A stretch of 64,000 nt of DNA from Bacillota bacterium (GCA_012841065.1 DUVI01000029.1:20394-84393); one strand, 5' to 3'; shown: positions 48,501 to 58,591, counted from the stretch's first letter. The notes: a model not told the origin generated them from the sequence alone. Numbers and translations are program-made.

Positions 48501-50291
48501 TTAATCGGTGCCGGCAGCTTGGAACACCCTTTTCTTGCGTGTTCCCCGTGAGCCAATTTCCCAGGTGGTCTGATCTGTATGAAGCAGTTTATGGGCAAGT
48601 TCTGAGCCGGGTTCGCTTAAGAACTTCTCGTATACTTCCTTTACAGCCGGGTTTTCGTGTGAACACCTTATGGCTGCCTTGTCGTCGAGAGCATACAGCA
48701 TCTGTGACCGTGCACCTGCCCTTTCTTCGTCCTCTACTGAAATGGGCTGGCCTCCTCCTCCGGCACAACCTCCGGGACAGGCCATGACCTCGACGAAGTC
48801 GTACTCAACCTGGCCTTGCTTCATTGCTTCAATCAGTTTGCGCGCGTTGCCCAAACCGTGAACCACAGCTACCCGCAGAGTCTTGCCAGGCAATACGAAC
48901 TTGCTTTCTTTCCATCCCTCAAGCCCTCTTACTTTAGTAAACGCATCGGGCTCAGGATTCTTGCCTGTCACCAGAGCATACGCCGAGCGGAGTGCAGCTT
49001 CCATTACGCCGCCGGTAGCGCCGAATATTACACCGGCACCTGACGATACTCCAAGGGGAGTATCCCATTCTTCTTCCGGCAACAGTTGAGCCTGTACGCC
49101 TTCTTCCTTAATCATGGCGCACATTTCCCTGGTGGTAAGCACCAGATCCACGTCCTGCCCGCTTCCGGCTTGATTCATTACAGAAAGCCCCGCTTCATAT
49201 TTCTTTGCAGTACACGGCATTATGGATATTACTGCAATCTTGTCCGCAGGAACGTCCAGTATTTGTGCATAGTAAGTCTTGGCTACAGCACCAAACATCT
49301 GCTGCGGCGACTTGGTGCTGGATATGTTGGGCAAGAGTTCCGGATACTGAGTCTTCGCGAATCTCACCCACCCGGGGCAGCATGAAGTGAACAAGGGCAA
49401 CGGGCCCGGTTTATGGCTCCCCTCTTTTACTCCAAGCCTTTCAAGCAGTTCAGTGCCTTCCTCCATGATCGTCAGGTCCGCAGTAAAGGAGGTATCAAAC
49501 ACGTAATCAAAGCCCAGGTGTTTCAGAGCGGCAACCAGACGTCCGGGAGTTGCCAGTTCTGCAGGAATATCCAGCGGTTCGCCCCACGCAGCGCGTACTG
49601 CAGGTGCAACCTGAACCACTGTAATCGTGTCCGGGTCAGCCAGCAATTCCCAAGCACGATCTGTCTCGTCTTTCTCGCTCAAAGCTCCTACCGGACAGTG
49701 GGTAATGCACTGGCCGCACAGAGCGCAATCAGATTCACCCAAACGGGCTCCGTAAGCAGGCTCGATTAAGGTCCTTGCCCCTGTGCCTGAAATTCTCCAT
49801 ATGGCTAGAGACTGAACCTTGTCGCAGAAGCTTACACATCTGTAGCACATGATGCATTTCTTCGGATCTCTGACTATGGAAGGAGTGCTGGTGTCTTTTC
49901 TCTGAATGGGAATCTCTTTGTTGAGCCTTACATCACGCACGCCAAGGTCACGAGCAAGGTTCTGGAGTTTGCAGTTTCCATTCCTTGAACAAGTCGGGCA
50001 ATTGCTGTCATGTTGGGTCAACAATAGTTCTACCGCCATTCTCCGCGCGTGACGGACCCGTGCGCTGGCAGTGCGGATTTTCATACCTTCTTGCACCGCT
50101 GTATTGCACGCCGTTACCAACTGCTTGGAACCTTCCAGCTCAACAACACATACCCTGCATGCCCCTACTTCGTTTATGTCCTTGAGGTAGCAGAGGGTCG
50201 GAATTCTCAGCTGCGCCTGCTGTGCAGCTTCCAGAATCGTTGTGCCCTCAGGCACTTCTACTACCTTGTTGTCTATCGTGAGCTTGACCAT
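48501..50291 (-). CDS. [FeFe]-hydrogenase catalytic subunit with NuoG-like N-terminal FeS domains
   Basis: H-cluster motifs FTSCCPGWVRF, IMPCTAKKYEA, EVMACPGGCAGGGGQP; N-terminal 2Fe-2S (GACRVCVVELEG), His/Cys 4Fe-4S, and two CxxCxxC...CP clusters. Confidence 0.97.
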   Translation of the reverse strand: MVKLTIDNKVVEVPEGTTILEAAQQAQLRIPTLCYLKDINEVGACRVCVVELEGSKQLVTACNTAVQEGMKIRTASARVRHARRMAVELLLTQHDSNCPTCSRNGNCKLQNLARDLGVRDVRLNKEIPIQRKDTSTPSIVRDPKKCIMCYRCVSFCDKVQSLAIWRISGTGARTLIEPAYGARLGESDCALCGQCITHCPVGALSEKDETDRAWELLADPDTITVVQVAPAVRAAWGEPLDIPAELATPGRLVAALKHLGFDYVFDTSFTADLTIMEEGTELLERLGVKEGSHKPGPLPLFTSCCPGWVRFAKTQYPELLPNISSTKSPQQMFGAVAKTYYAQILDVPADKIAVISIMPCTAKKYEAGLSVMNQAGSGQDVDLVLTTREMCAMIKEEGVQAQLLPEEEWDTPLGVSSGAGVIFGATGGVMEAALRSAYALVTGKNPEPDAFTKVRGLEGWKESKFVLPGKTLRVAVVHGLGNARKLIEAMKQGQVEYDFVEVMACPGGCAGGGGQPISVEDEERAGARSQMLYALDDKAAIRCSHENPAVKEVYEKFLSEPGSELAHKLLHTDQTTWEIGSRGTRKKRVFQAAGTD

Positions 50292-52123
50292 CTTGCAACT
50301 CTACCTCCTTCCATGGCACCGGATCCGTAGTGATCGCACCGCAGGCACCGTCGGGCCTCGTGAAGAGCTTCTTTGAAGTCCATGCTGAGTTCAATCTGCT
50401 GCCAATCGTTGATTCTCTCGGAAGCAGACCTTTCCCTGAGGTTGACTCTGCCCTGGGGCGACAAATCTCCGGGAATGGCAGCGGGTATCTCAATACCATC
50501 ATCAGGTATACGTCTTTGTCCACCCAGATACATGTCTATATTGTAAGCAGCCACTTTACCCGCACCTATTGCCATGATTGCGCTTGCAGGGCCGCTGACA
50601 CAGTCTCCGCCTGCGAAAATCCCAGGATTGCCCTCAATTGAAAGGTCGTCGTAGGCAACAACCCTGTCTCTTGAGCGTGGAATACCGTCTTCACCGAGGA
50701 ATCCCGACTCAATGGCCTGCCCTATTGCGACAACCACCACATCACAGGGGATTCTCTGATCCGGCGCACCGCTGGGAACAGGCTTTGGCCTGCCAGACGA
50801 GTCAATAGCTCCTACTGTCATCTGCTGTACCCGAAGGGCTGCCACGTTACCATTGGCATCCTTTTCCACTTCAGCAGGAGCAGTAAGTTCAAGAATGTCT
50901 ACTCCCTCAGCGAGAGCTCCTTCTATCTCTTCTCGTAGCGCGGTCATATCTTCCATCCGACGCCTATACGCTACTACTACTTTCTGCGCTCCCAACCTTA
51001 CTGAACTCCGGGCAGCATCCATTGCGACGTTGCCTCCGCCGACAACCACGACTGTCTTGCCCTTCAAGTCGATTGGTTGGCCCAGTCCGATATCCCGGAG
51101 CATCTTCACTGCCGGTACTACTCCGGCTGCATCTTCGCCCGGAACACCTAGTTTTCTGTCTCCATGTGCACCTATGGCGATGTAAATAGCATCATATTTC
51201 TTCTTCAAGTTTTCAAGAGTTCCATCGCGGCCAACTTCGAAGTTGGTGTGGACGGTTACTCCGAGATTGAGGATGGTTTCGATTTCTCTGTCCAACAGTC
51301 TCTTGGGAAGCCGGTATTCGGGAATACCGTACCTAAGCATCCCGCCGAGTTTAGGCTGTTTTTCAAAAACAGTTACATCGTGACCCATAAGAGCCAGATA
51401 GTAAGCAGCTGTCAGCCCTGACGGGCCTCCCCCGATAATGCCTACTTTCTTGCCTGTAAGGGGTAACGGTTCGGGTACCGGCACATCCCCTGCAGCTTCA
51501 ACCGCGTATTTCTTAAGCCCTCTGATATTGATTGCGTCATCCAACATCGAGCGGCGGCAATGAGATTCACATGGATGTTCGCAAACCAGGGCACACGCTG
51601 ACGGGAACGGGTTAGCACGCCGTATGACTTTCACAGAGTCCTGAGGCCTGCCAGCCCTGATCAACGCAATGTATCCCGGAACGTTTACACCTGCGGGGCA
51701 ACCTGAGATACAGGGAACAGGGGCCGCAAAAGTCCCGAGACAATACCCTTCTTCGATATGGGAAACATAATCAGTTAGGAACTCCCTGACCGACCTTAAT
51801 ACCATGGCTGCTGCATCAGAACCTATGAGGCAGTCGGCTGTATCCACTATGGATTCAGACACTTCTTCCAGAAGCTTGATGGTTTCATCGTCGCCCTTGC
51901 CACTCAACATGTCTTCTAAAAGATCGCCAAGCCTGCCAAGACCTATCCTACACGGAACACATTTTCCGCACGTCTGTGCGTGACACAGCCTCAAGAACAC
52001 CAAGGCCATGTCTACCGGACATATGCCCTGAGGAGCTGCGGCTAAACGTCTCTCCATTTCATGGACCATACGTTCCATAACGATCTCAGCATCGTCCGGC
52101 GTATAAACAGTAAGTCTGCTCAT
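50273..52123 (-). CDS. Fusion of NuoF-type 4Fe-4S domain with GltD-like FAD/NAD(P)-dependent oxidoreductase
   Basis: TCGKCVPCRIGLGRLGDLLEDM (NuoF C-terminal FeS); CISGCPAGVNVPGYIALIRAG; VGIIGGGPSGLTAAYYLA; VVVVGGGNVAMDAARSSVRLG; FAGGDCVSGPASAIMAIGAGK. Confidence 0.93.
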   Translation of the reverse strand: MSRLTVYTPDDAEIVMERMVHEMERRLAAAPQGICPVDMALVFLRLCHAQTCGKCVPCRIGLGRLGDLLEDMLSGKGDDETIKLLEEVSESIVDTADCLIGSDAAAMVLRSVREFLTDYVSHIEEGYCLGTFAAPVPCISGCPAGVNVPGYIALIRAGRPQDSVKVIRRANPFPSACALVCEHPCESHCRRSMLDDAINIRGLKKYAVEAAGDVPVPEPLPLTGKKVGIIGGGPSGLTAAYYLALMGHDVTVFEKQPKLGGMLRYGIPEYRLPKRLLDREIETILNLGVTVHTNFEVGRDGTLENLKKKYDAIYIAIGAHGDRKLGVPGEDAAGVVPAVKMLRDIGLGQPIDLKGKTVVVVGGGNVAMDAARSSVRLGAQKVVVAYRRRMEDMTALREEIEGALAEGVDILELTAPAEVEKDANGNVAALRVQQMTVGAIDSSGRPKPVPSGAPDQRIPCDVVVVAIGQAIESGFLGEDGIPRSRDRVVAYDDLSIEGNPGIFAGGDCVSGPASAIMAIGAGKVAAYNIDMYLGGQRRIPDDGIEIPAAIPGDLSPQGRVNLRERSASERINDWQQIELSMDFKEALHEARRCLRCDHYGSGAMEGGRVARWSSSR

Positions 52124-52318
52124 GAGAGAGCCCTCCTCTCCACTATGTGTCTTGCCGCAGATGTTGCTCGAAGAAATCCGGTTTTGTGAATGCGTTCACA
52201 AGTTACAGGTCAATCATAACACACACAGTACGAGAATGCAACAATGTTCAGTACAACTTAACGCCATTTAGTGAGACCGGACAATCTGCCTAGGTCCGCA
52301 GCCATCCTCAGAAACAAA

Positions 52319-52370
52319 ACAGCTTCCCGAAAGATCTGTAGGATTTTCATACGACCTTTCGAGAAGCTGT
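52319..52370 (-). terminator. Terminator hairpin downstream of the CNNM-like pair
   Basis: ACAGCTTC-CCGAAAG...CTTTCG-AGAAGCTGT inverted repeat; minus-strand tail TTTTGTTT. Confidence 0.75.
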
Positions 52371-52384
52371 ACTCTTCCTACACG

Positions 52385-53470
52385 TCAGTCTGTGCCGCTT
52401 AAGGTTATCTCTGACCGATGATACCCTGGTAGTGTGCCGGCAGTCTCATCCAGATGAACTTCCTCCGGCATATCGCCCACGAGTTCCTCGAGCAAGTCGT
52501 CCATGGTTACTATGCCGACAGGTGTCTTTCCCTGGACTACTACGGCCAGATGCACTTTCATCCGCTGCAGCCTGGAGAACACCGACAGGAGGTTTTCCCC
52601 GGCCATCACCTGATGTACCGGACGCATCACTTGGGTAACAGACAACGCCTTGTTCTCGGGGTTAGAAACAACCTCACGCACTACATCTTTAATATATGCA
52701 ACACCTATAACTTGGCCGCCGGCTTCAGAAACCACTGGAATCCGGCTGTACTTGTGTGAATCGAACAGTTCCACGGCTTCCCACAAGGTAACACCGGGCT
52801 TATAAGCTACCACATTATCCCAAGGTTGCATTATCTCCGCCACAGTCTTGCTTCTGGAGCTAAAGACGCTGTCAATGACATCCTTATCCTCCGGTGTTAC
52901 ATACCCGTCTTCTTCGGCGATTTCGAATATCGCCAGCACCTCTGATTCCGGTTCTCCGGCAACCCCTTTGTCATCCCGTGAAAACACAGAAACGAGAAAC
53001 GCCGGAACTGCTGCCATCACATATGCCACGGGGCTCAAGAGCTTCACCGCAATTCCAAGCGGGATAGACACAGCCAGAGCTGACTCAGTTGGAGCGTTAG
53101 CTGTGTAAGTCTTGGGAATCAGTTCTGAGAATATGAACACAATGGCTGTGGCAAGCAGCGATACAACAGTCACATGGATCGGCCTGTTGAAGCCCAGGGA
53201 AACAGCGATTGACAGTGCGCTCACCGAAACCAAGATCGTGAATACGTTAGTGCCTACCAGGAGTGCAGACACTGTGTTTTCGGAATTCTCCTTAAGTTCC
53301 TGGAGTATACGTGCCCTCTTGTCACCTTCGTTTGAAAGGCTGCTTATGACCCACTTATCCATTGCCAAGAAAGCAGTCTCTGCCCCTGCGAAAAACCCTA
53401 CGGCCAGAACGGATATGACCAGCGCGCCACTTCTCAAGAGCACTGAAACGATCGGAATGTCAGCATTCAT
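52385..53470 (-). CDS. CNNM/CorC-like DUF21-CBS hemolysin-family transporter (copy A)
   Basis: FFAGAETAFLAMDKW; FSELIPKTYTANAP; CBS pair (EIMQPWDNVVAY...; VTQVMRPVHQV...). Confidence 0.92.
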   Translation of the reverse strand: MNADIPIVSVLLRSGALVISVLAVGFFAGAETAFLAMDKWVISSLSNEGDKRARILQELKENSENTVSALLVGTNVFTILVSVSALSIAVSLGFNRPIHVTVVSLLATAIVFIFSELIPKTYTANAPTESALAVSIPLGIAVKLLSPVAYVMAAVPAFLVSVFSRDDKGVAGEPESEVLAIFEIAEEDGYVTPEDKDVIDSVFSSRSKTVAEIMQPWDNVVAYKPGVTLWEAVELFDSHKYSRIPVVSEAGGQVIGVAYIKDVVREVVSNPENKALSVTQVMRPVHQVMAGENLLSVFSRLQRMKVHLAVVVQGKTPVGIVTMDDLLEELVGDMPEEVHLDETAGTLPGYHRSEITLSGTD

Positions 53471-54777
53471 GATTGTCCGGTTTCTCCCTCAATTCTTTCT
53501 ACCAGTACCTTGTTAATTCTAGGGCCCTTTACCTCTTCTATGGTGAAACAGACTTTCGGTTCGATAAGGCAAAAGGCGTCGCCCGGCACCGGTACCCTGT
53601 CAAGGCATGTCATCACAAGGCCTGCCAAGGAGTCACAGTCTTCAGCGTCGATCTCAAGGCCTGTAAAGTCCTCAAGTTCCACCAGGCTGATACTTCCGGG
53701 TACCCGCCATTTCCCATCGCCTACCACTACATATTCATGATTTTCAGAATCATACTCGTCCTCTATGTCTCCGACGAATTCTTCAATCAGGTCTTCGATG
53801 GTTACCAGCCCTGAAACGCCGTCATACTCGTCTACAACAATTGCCATGTGTACTCCCAACGCCTTCATTTCATTCAGGAGATCAGACACATTCTTGCTTT
53901 CAGGTACAAAATGCGGCGCAACCGCAAACTGGCTGACGGGAATGTCAGCCAGAGCGCTCCCCCAGTCTGAGGGCCTTTCTCTGAGAAACCTCGCCAGAGA
54001 CTTGATATTTGCTATGCCGGTGATGTTATCCCTTGACCCATGATAAACAGGGATCCGTGAAAACCCTTCTTTTAACATGAGGTTAAGAGCCTCAAGCGCA
54101 CTTGCGTGCTCCTGTATAGCTACCATTCTTGGGCGTGGAACCATAACTTCGGATACGTCAATATCCCGGGAGTCTATAACCCCGGTGATTATCTCTTTTT
54201 CAGTACAGCTTATAGCTCCGACGTCCTCCCCATACTCGAGAGCAGCCATTACCCTGGCTTCGGACATCTCCTCCAAGTACGCTGAATCATGGGCGGGCTT
54301 TGGAAGCAACCATGAAAACACAGCAGCCGCTTTCTCCAATATGCTTGTAAAAGGCTTCATGATGAGTTGCAGCCACGAAAGGCTTCCCGCAACCTTTATT
54401 GCAATGCCCTCGGGGTTTGAGCCCACCAGGAGTTTCGGGGTAATCTCGCCAAACAGCAAGATCAGAACGGTGCCGAACGCAACTGACACGACCTCTGCTA
54501 ACCCCTTTGATTTGGGAAGCAAAGCGTAGACAATGACGGTGAATGTGGAAGAGAACAGGATGTTCACAAGGGTATTGCCAAGCAAAACACTCGAGAGCAA
54601 TGAATTGGGGTTCTTTTTCAAGTGGAGAACTTCTTGAGCCCTCTTGTTCCCAGGATACTTGCTCTTAAGTTTTACTTCATCCGAGGAAAATATGGCGCTC
54701 TCTGAGCCCGAGAAGTATGCAGACAACACCAGACAAAATAAAGCTACAAGGTAACTACTACCTCCGGGGTCGTCCAC
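53467..54777 (-). CDS. CNNM/CorC-like DUF21-CBS-CorC_HlyC transporter (copy B)
   Basis: YFSGSESAIFSSDEVKLKSK; LLFGEITPKLLVG; CBS (VSEVMVPRPRMVAI); CorC_HlyC domain (DGKWRVPGSISLVELEDFTGLEI). Confidence 0.95.
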   Translation of the reverse strand: MDDPGGSSYLVALFCLVLSAYFSGSESAIFSSDEVKLKSKYPGNKRAQEVLHLKKNPNSLLSSVLLGNTLVNILFSSTFTVIVYALLPKSKGLAEVVSVAFGTVLILLFGEITPKLLVGSNPEGIAIKVAGSLSWLQLIMKPFTSILEKAAAVFSWLLPKPAHDSAYLEEMSEARVMAALEYGEDVGAISCTEKEIITGVIDSRDIDVSEVMVPRPRMVAIQEHASALEALNLMLKEGFSRIPVYHGSRDNITGIANIKSLARFLRERPSDWGSALADIPVSQFAVAPHFVPESKNVSDLLNEMKALGVHMAIVVDEYDGVSGLVTIEDLIEEFVGDIEDEYDSENHEYVVVGDGKWRVPGSISLVELEDFTGLEIDAEDCDSLAGLVMTCLDRVPVPGDAFCLIEPKVCFTIEEVKGPRINKVLVERIEGETGQS

Positions 54778-54968
54778 TCATTATCACCTTCCGACAATGT
54801 ATATTTTGTTAGCGGGTGTCACCTATATCTTAACTCGTAAGTAACCGTCTGGCAATATGTTTCACTGGACGGACCGGCCTCACACGGTGCGCAATCAGGC
54901 ATTTGGGGACGTATCCTGGGAGCGATTTGTAAACTAATCAGGATCGTCCCCAACATTTTAGGTCAAGT

Positions 54969-55589
54969 TCACTTGATCAGCCCGACCCAATCCCCCAGCA
55001 AGAACTGCATTCTGCCGAGGAACAGCGATACACGCGCCATGACCGTGTTGCCGAAAGCCGCTCCAAACGCGAGCATCATAACCCAACGGCCCACGCTGGA
55101 TATCTTACCCTGGACACCCTTCTTCTCAACTGTGAACAAGAAGTACACCAGAGCGCTGAACGTACCAACGATGTAGAGAATGTTTGATACGCTTTGCCAC
55201 CAGTCACCTGCAACCCAAAGCGGCAGGAAAGTTGCACGGATCTGGTCTATGAACATCGGCTTGAACTGCGTAGTCAAATAGTACGCTGAACCAATTCCCA
55301 ACAGGAAGCAGATGTGGTAACGGCTAATCCATGCAATGGGCCTCACATACCTGGTGTAGATCATGAGGCCAATGAGTACGGGGAAAATGTACCACCATTT
55401 GCCTTCCTGCATAATTCTCAACTGGATACTCGGCCTGATATACTGGAACCACTGCAACGCCACCGTATAACCGGCATACAGGCCTACATAAGTGTTCTCA
55501 GCAAACCTGTACAGAGGGTTATCTTTGAACACCACTGAAAGCAGCAAGATTGTGAAAATTGCGTTAAGCCAAGTGCCCAACAATTCCAC
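54969..55589 (-). CDS. Uncharacterised polytopic membrane protein, paralog of the 63311-63889 product
   Basis: Multiple TMs; C-terminal VSNILYIVGTFSALVYFLFTVEKK...GRMQFLLGDWVGLIK aligns by eye with the 63311 ORF. Confidence 0.82.
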   Translation of the reverse strand: MELLGTWLNAIFTILLLSVVFKDNPLYRFAENTYVGLYAGYTVALQWFQYIRPSIQLRIMQEGKWWYIFPVLIGLMIYTRYVRPIAWISRYHICFLLGIGSAYYLTTQFKPMFIDQIRATFLPLWVAGDWWQSVSNILYIVGTFSALVYFLFTVEKKGVQGKISSVGRWVMMLAFGAAFGNTVMARVSLFLGRMQFLLGDWVGLIK

Positions 55590-55632
55590 TGGGATTCACC
55601 TCCTGTCGTCAATCCAGGCCAAAGTTACAAGG

Positions 55633-56457
55633 TTATTTCTCCTTCTCCCGGGTCAAAAGATAACCCACGTTCCCTAAGATGATGAAGATTATGATTAGCG
55701 CGTGTGAGAACGACTGCGCGTCCATACCGGCTGTCGCACTGCCCGGGTTGCCAACCAGGAGCTCGTACTCAGCTGCTCCCTTCATTCCAAGCACAGCCGC
55801 ATGGACCTGGCCGGCCTGAATCAGCGGCATTAGCTCAGGAACGCTCACTGATATGGTTGACACAAGCAAAGGCTTGTTGTGAGGCGATGTCACGTGTGCA
55901 ATATATTGCCTTTCACCCGGGGTTCCGGTAACAAATATGAACACCGCGTCGACGTCCTTGAGGGTCGCCACTTCTTTCATAAGAGGCAGGGTGTTCAGGT
56001 CATTGCCGTAATGATCCACGCCAACGGCCGCTTCGTAGATGCTGGAAAGCATCTTCTGCAAGAGCACTTCGTTGCCGGGTTTGTAACCTACGTTAACCCA
56101 GTCGACGCCGTATTTCTTGTCGGGGAACTCTTCCTGAACAATTGAGAAAGCAGTGTCTGCCATGTCGCCTGCCATTACCCACATGCCAGCGCAGACGAAC
56201 CGCAGGTCTTTCCTGAATCCCTGCCTTACCAGTGACTGAGCTGCCGGCATCAGTTCAGGGATTCCGCCTGCCGAAAAGTCAAACCCAAGGTATACCATGC
56301 TACCTGGCTCTAGGGCTTCGATAAAGTCGTATACCTTTTGGGTTTCTGCAGAAGGAACAATAGCTAGCCCAACAGGTTTTATGAGAGACAGGGCGATTAT
56401 GAGAATCATCAGGGCGTATATAACCCGCCTGTCGATGTTGGCTAGTTTCTCCCACAC
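55633..56457 (-). CDS. Uncharacterised protein with terminal TM helices and a soluble central domain
   Basis: N-terminal TM (VIYALMILIIALSLIKPVGLAIV), central alpha/beta-like region, C-terminal TM (ALIIIFIILGNVGYLL). Confidence 0.82.
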   Translation of the reverse strand: MWEKLANIDRRVIYALMILIIALSLIKPVGLAIVPSAETQKVYDFIEALEPGSMVYLGFDFSAGGIPELMPAAQSLVRQGFRKDLRFVCAGMWVMAGDMADTAFSIVQEEFPDKKYGVDWVNVGYKPGNEVLLQKMLSSIYEAAVGVDHYGNDLNTLPLMKEVATLKDVDAVFIFVTGTPGERQYIAHVTSPHNKPLLVSTISVSVPELMPLIQAGQVHAAVLGMKGAAEYELLVGNPGSATAGMDAQSFSHALIIIFIILGNVGYLLTREKEK

Positions 56458-56478
56458 AATGATTCACCTCCTCCACTA

Positions 56479-57114
56479 TTACTCACCGGTACCCCCAAGG
56501 TGCGCACGTTCAATTCCAACAAGAATTCTCAAAGCAGTTGCAATACCACCAAGGGTAGCGCCGATTTGGATGCCCCGCATACCCGCAGAGTTGGGCACGT
56601 TCAAAATCCAAGCCGAAGCGTCTTGAATCCAGTCCCCGAGCAACACCGAGCCAAGGGGTACCTGGCCGAGCATCATCACTATAGCGGCAAGCAACAGCAC
56701 CGCAGCTTCTGCGTTTCTGACCCTAAAAGCTCTATAGGCAGCAGCGCCGATATAGAACACCAAGGTGGAGTAAACGGTAGCGTTCATTGGCGCAATCAAA
56801 TTGTTGTACATGAATTTCCAGCCGTCATGGTCTGCACTCTTGGCAATAAGGATGCCGAAGAGAGCCATTCCGAACATGCAGATCATGAGCCATAGGCTGT
56901 AGAACCAGCCTTCGCGCTTTTGCTGGACCCGCTTGCCGTGAATCTGGGTCAGGTTGACGACACCCACTGCAACGGCCCAGGCAGACACGACCAAGAACCA
57001 GTCGTCGACGTAGTTCTTTGCCGTTGCAAGGGCGTCAATGCCACCTAGAAACATGGCTGCCACTATTAACAATCCAAAGGCTAATCCAAACAAGATCGGC
57101 AATTCTTGTTTCAA
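56479..57114 (-). CDS. Uncharacterised polytopic membrane protein
   Basis: About six hydrophobic segments; same strand and tightly spaced with neighbours. Confidence 0.82.
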   Translation of the reverse strand: MKQELPILFGLAFGLLIVAAMFLGGIDALATAKNYVDDWFLVVSAWAVAVGVVNLTQIHGKRVQQKREGWFYSLWLMICMFGMALFGILIAKSADHDGWKFMYNNLIAPMNATVYSTLVFYIGAAAYRAFRVRNAEAAVLLLAAIVMMLGQVPLGSVLLGDWIQDASAWILNVPNSAGMRGIQIGATLGGIATALRILVGIERAHLGGTGE

Positions 57115-57179
57115 TTGGTTTCCCCCCTCCCGTTAGGAGTTACAAGTATGAATCTAAGCCAGGTGTGGTTGTCACAAAC

Positions 57180-57962
57180 TTATTTACCCATGATGTCGGT
57201 TAGGAAAGTGATGTTGAACGTCCTCAAAATGACGCCAAGCACTATGCAAATGGCTGCGAACATCTTGCCCCAGTCTTGGACGATGATGCTGCCCATGAGA
57301 ATGGGTTCTCTGGTGAGGTATGCGCTTGCCGCGTAGAGTTCCTCGCCTATAAGGCAATAGTCACAAGCTGCAACGAAGAATGGAATCTGGTGGGTGTTAG
57401 CAGTACCTGCAATCTGGATTGCGCCGGCCGTAGCGCCAACTTCTGCGAAGACCAGCGACTCGGCCCAGAAACCACCGAGAAGCAGGTTGGCTGCAGGCTT
57501 CTCCCTGTACATAATTCCCGTTACGCCGGTGGCGTAAGCGAACTGGTCTTCGGAAATGAAGCGTACGTTCTCTACCTTAAAGTTCTGGAGTTTGCCTTCC
57601 TGGATAAAGGCCTGCCTTACGATTTCTTCCGAGATAGGATACACTACTGTTCTTCTGTTGGTTACGATGATGTCAGTGTCGTACTTTGCGCACTGTGCTG
57701 CCACATAGCTCAGGATAGACAGTCCTGCCAGGGTCTGGGCATCATCAACGCCTGCGATACCCGGCGAGAAGTGCAGGGGCCTGCCCATCTCAGTGCACCG
57801 TCCGATGGCCTCGTCCATGGCTTCGAGACCCGGAACCTGATACAGCTCAGGAATCTTCATGCCTTTCCGCGCCCTACCAATCATCATCAACACGGCTATG
57901 CAGTAGATCAGTAGTGTAATGAAGGAAAATACCTGCCCTTGTGCAATCGTCATTGTTTTCAC
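57180..57962 (-). CDS. Uncharacterised membrane protein, possibly DUF6754-like
   Basis: N-terminal TM, central conserved-looking GIAGVDDAQTLAGLSILSYVA...DIIVTNRRTVVYPI...GFWAESLVFAEVGATAGAIQIAGTANTHQIPFFVAACDYCLIGEELYAASAYL, C-terminal TM(s). Confidence 0.78.
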   Translation of the reverse strand: MKTMTIAQGQVFSFITLLIYCIAVLMMIGRARKGMKIPELYQVPGLEAMDEAIGRCTEMGRPLHFSPGIAGVDDAQTLAGLSILSYVAAQCAKYDTDIIVTNRRTVVYPISEEIVRQAFIQEGKLQNFKVENVRFISEDQFAYATGVTGIMYREKPAANLLLGGFWAESLVFAEVGATAGAIQIAGTANTHQIPFFVAACDYCLIGEELYAASAYLTREPILMGSIIVQDWGKMFAAICIVLGVILRTFNITFLTDIMGK

Positions 57963-58321
57963 CTGCCTTCCGAATAATCGTTTGTACTATCTGACTTTTC
58001 AGCTAATGGATCCGATTCTCAATAATCTGTCTATGCTGGCTTCGGGGGAAAAATCCTTAATTCCCCAATAACATTGGGTGCTAATCGTTGTATGGTCATG
58101 TGGTACTGTATATGCAGCGTGCACTTATAATATGAGGCTTCCGGGGCCAAACGTGTTTGGGATCAGATCTGAGGCACAGAAACCACAGACACGGTTGAAA
58201 CCAAGCCACAATTGACAATCCACTCAGGCTGAGGCATAATCAAGCATATCAACCGCCGAATAATAGTCACAGGATATTGACCTGAGGACATGTTAAGCTA
58301 GGCAAATAGAGGGCCTATGAC

Positions 58322-58552
58322 TGAGAATAGTAGAAGAGCCCGGGATGCACAGAAAGTGAACCAGTAGCTGAAAGGTTGACCTTCCACACTCTTCGAACCC
58401 GCTCACGAGGCTATAGGCGATGAGTCTATCGGAACCCCACCGTTACCCGGGGAGATGGCTGGCAGGCCATCGTTTTAAGGGGCACAATGCCCGAACTAAG
58501 GTGGTACCACGGAGACAAACCTTCGTCCTTAACGGACGGAGGTTTTTTTGAT
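58322..58552 (+). promoter_or_regulatory. T-box leader, apparently tRNA-Pro responsive, upstream of proline biosynthesis genes
   Basis: T-box sequence AAGGTGGTACCACGG (about 58498-58512) with TGGT able to pair with ACCA; candidate specifier GAA-CCC-G at 58395-58401; intrinsic terminator ACCTTCGTCC-TTAAC-GGACGGAGGT plus TTTTTT at about 58519-58549. Confidence 0.88.
58519..58549 (+). terminator. T-box-controlled leader terminator
   Basis: 10-bp stem (one G-T pair) followed by a run of T, immediately 3' of the antiterminator sequence. Confidence 0.85.
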
Positions 58553-58591
58553 GCTTGGGGGTGTGCTTTAACAGTGAACAAAGCAACAACA

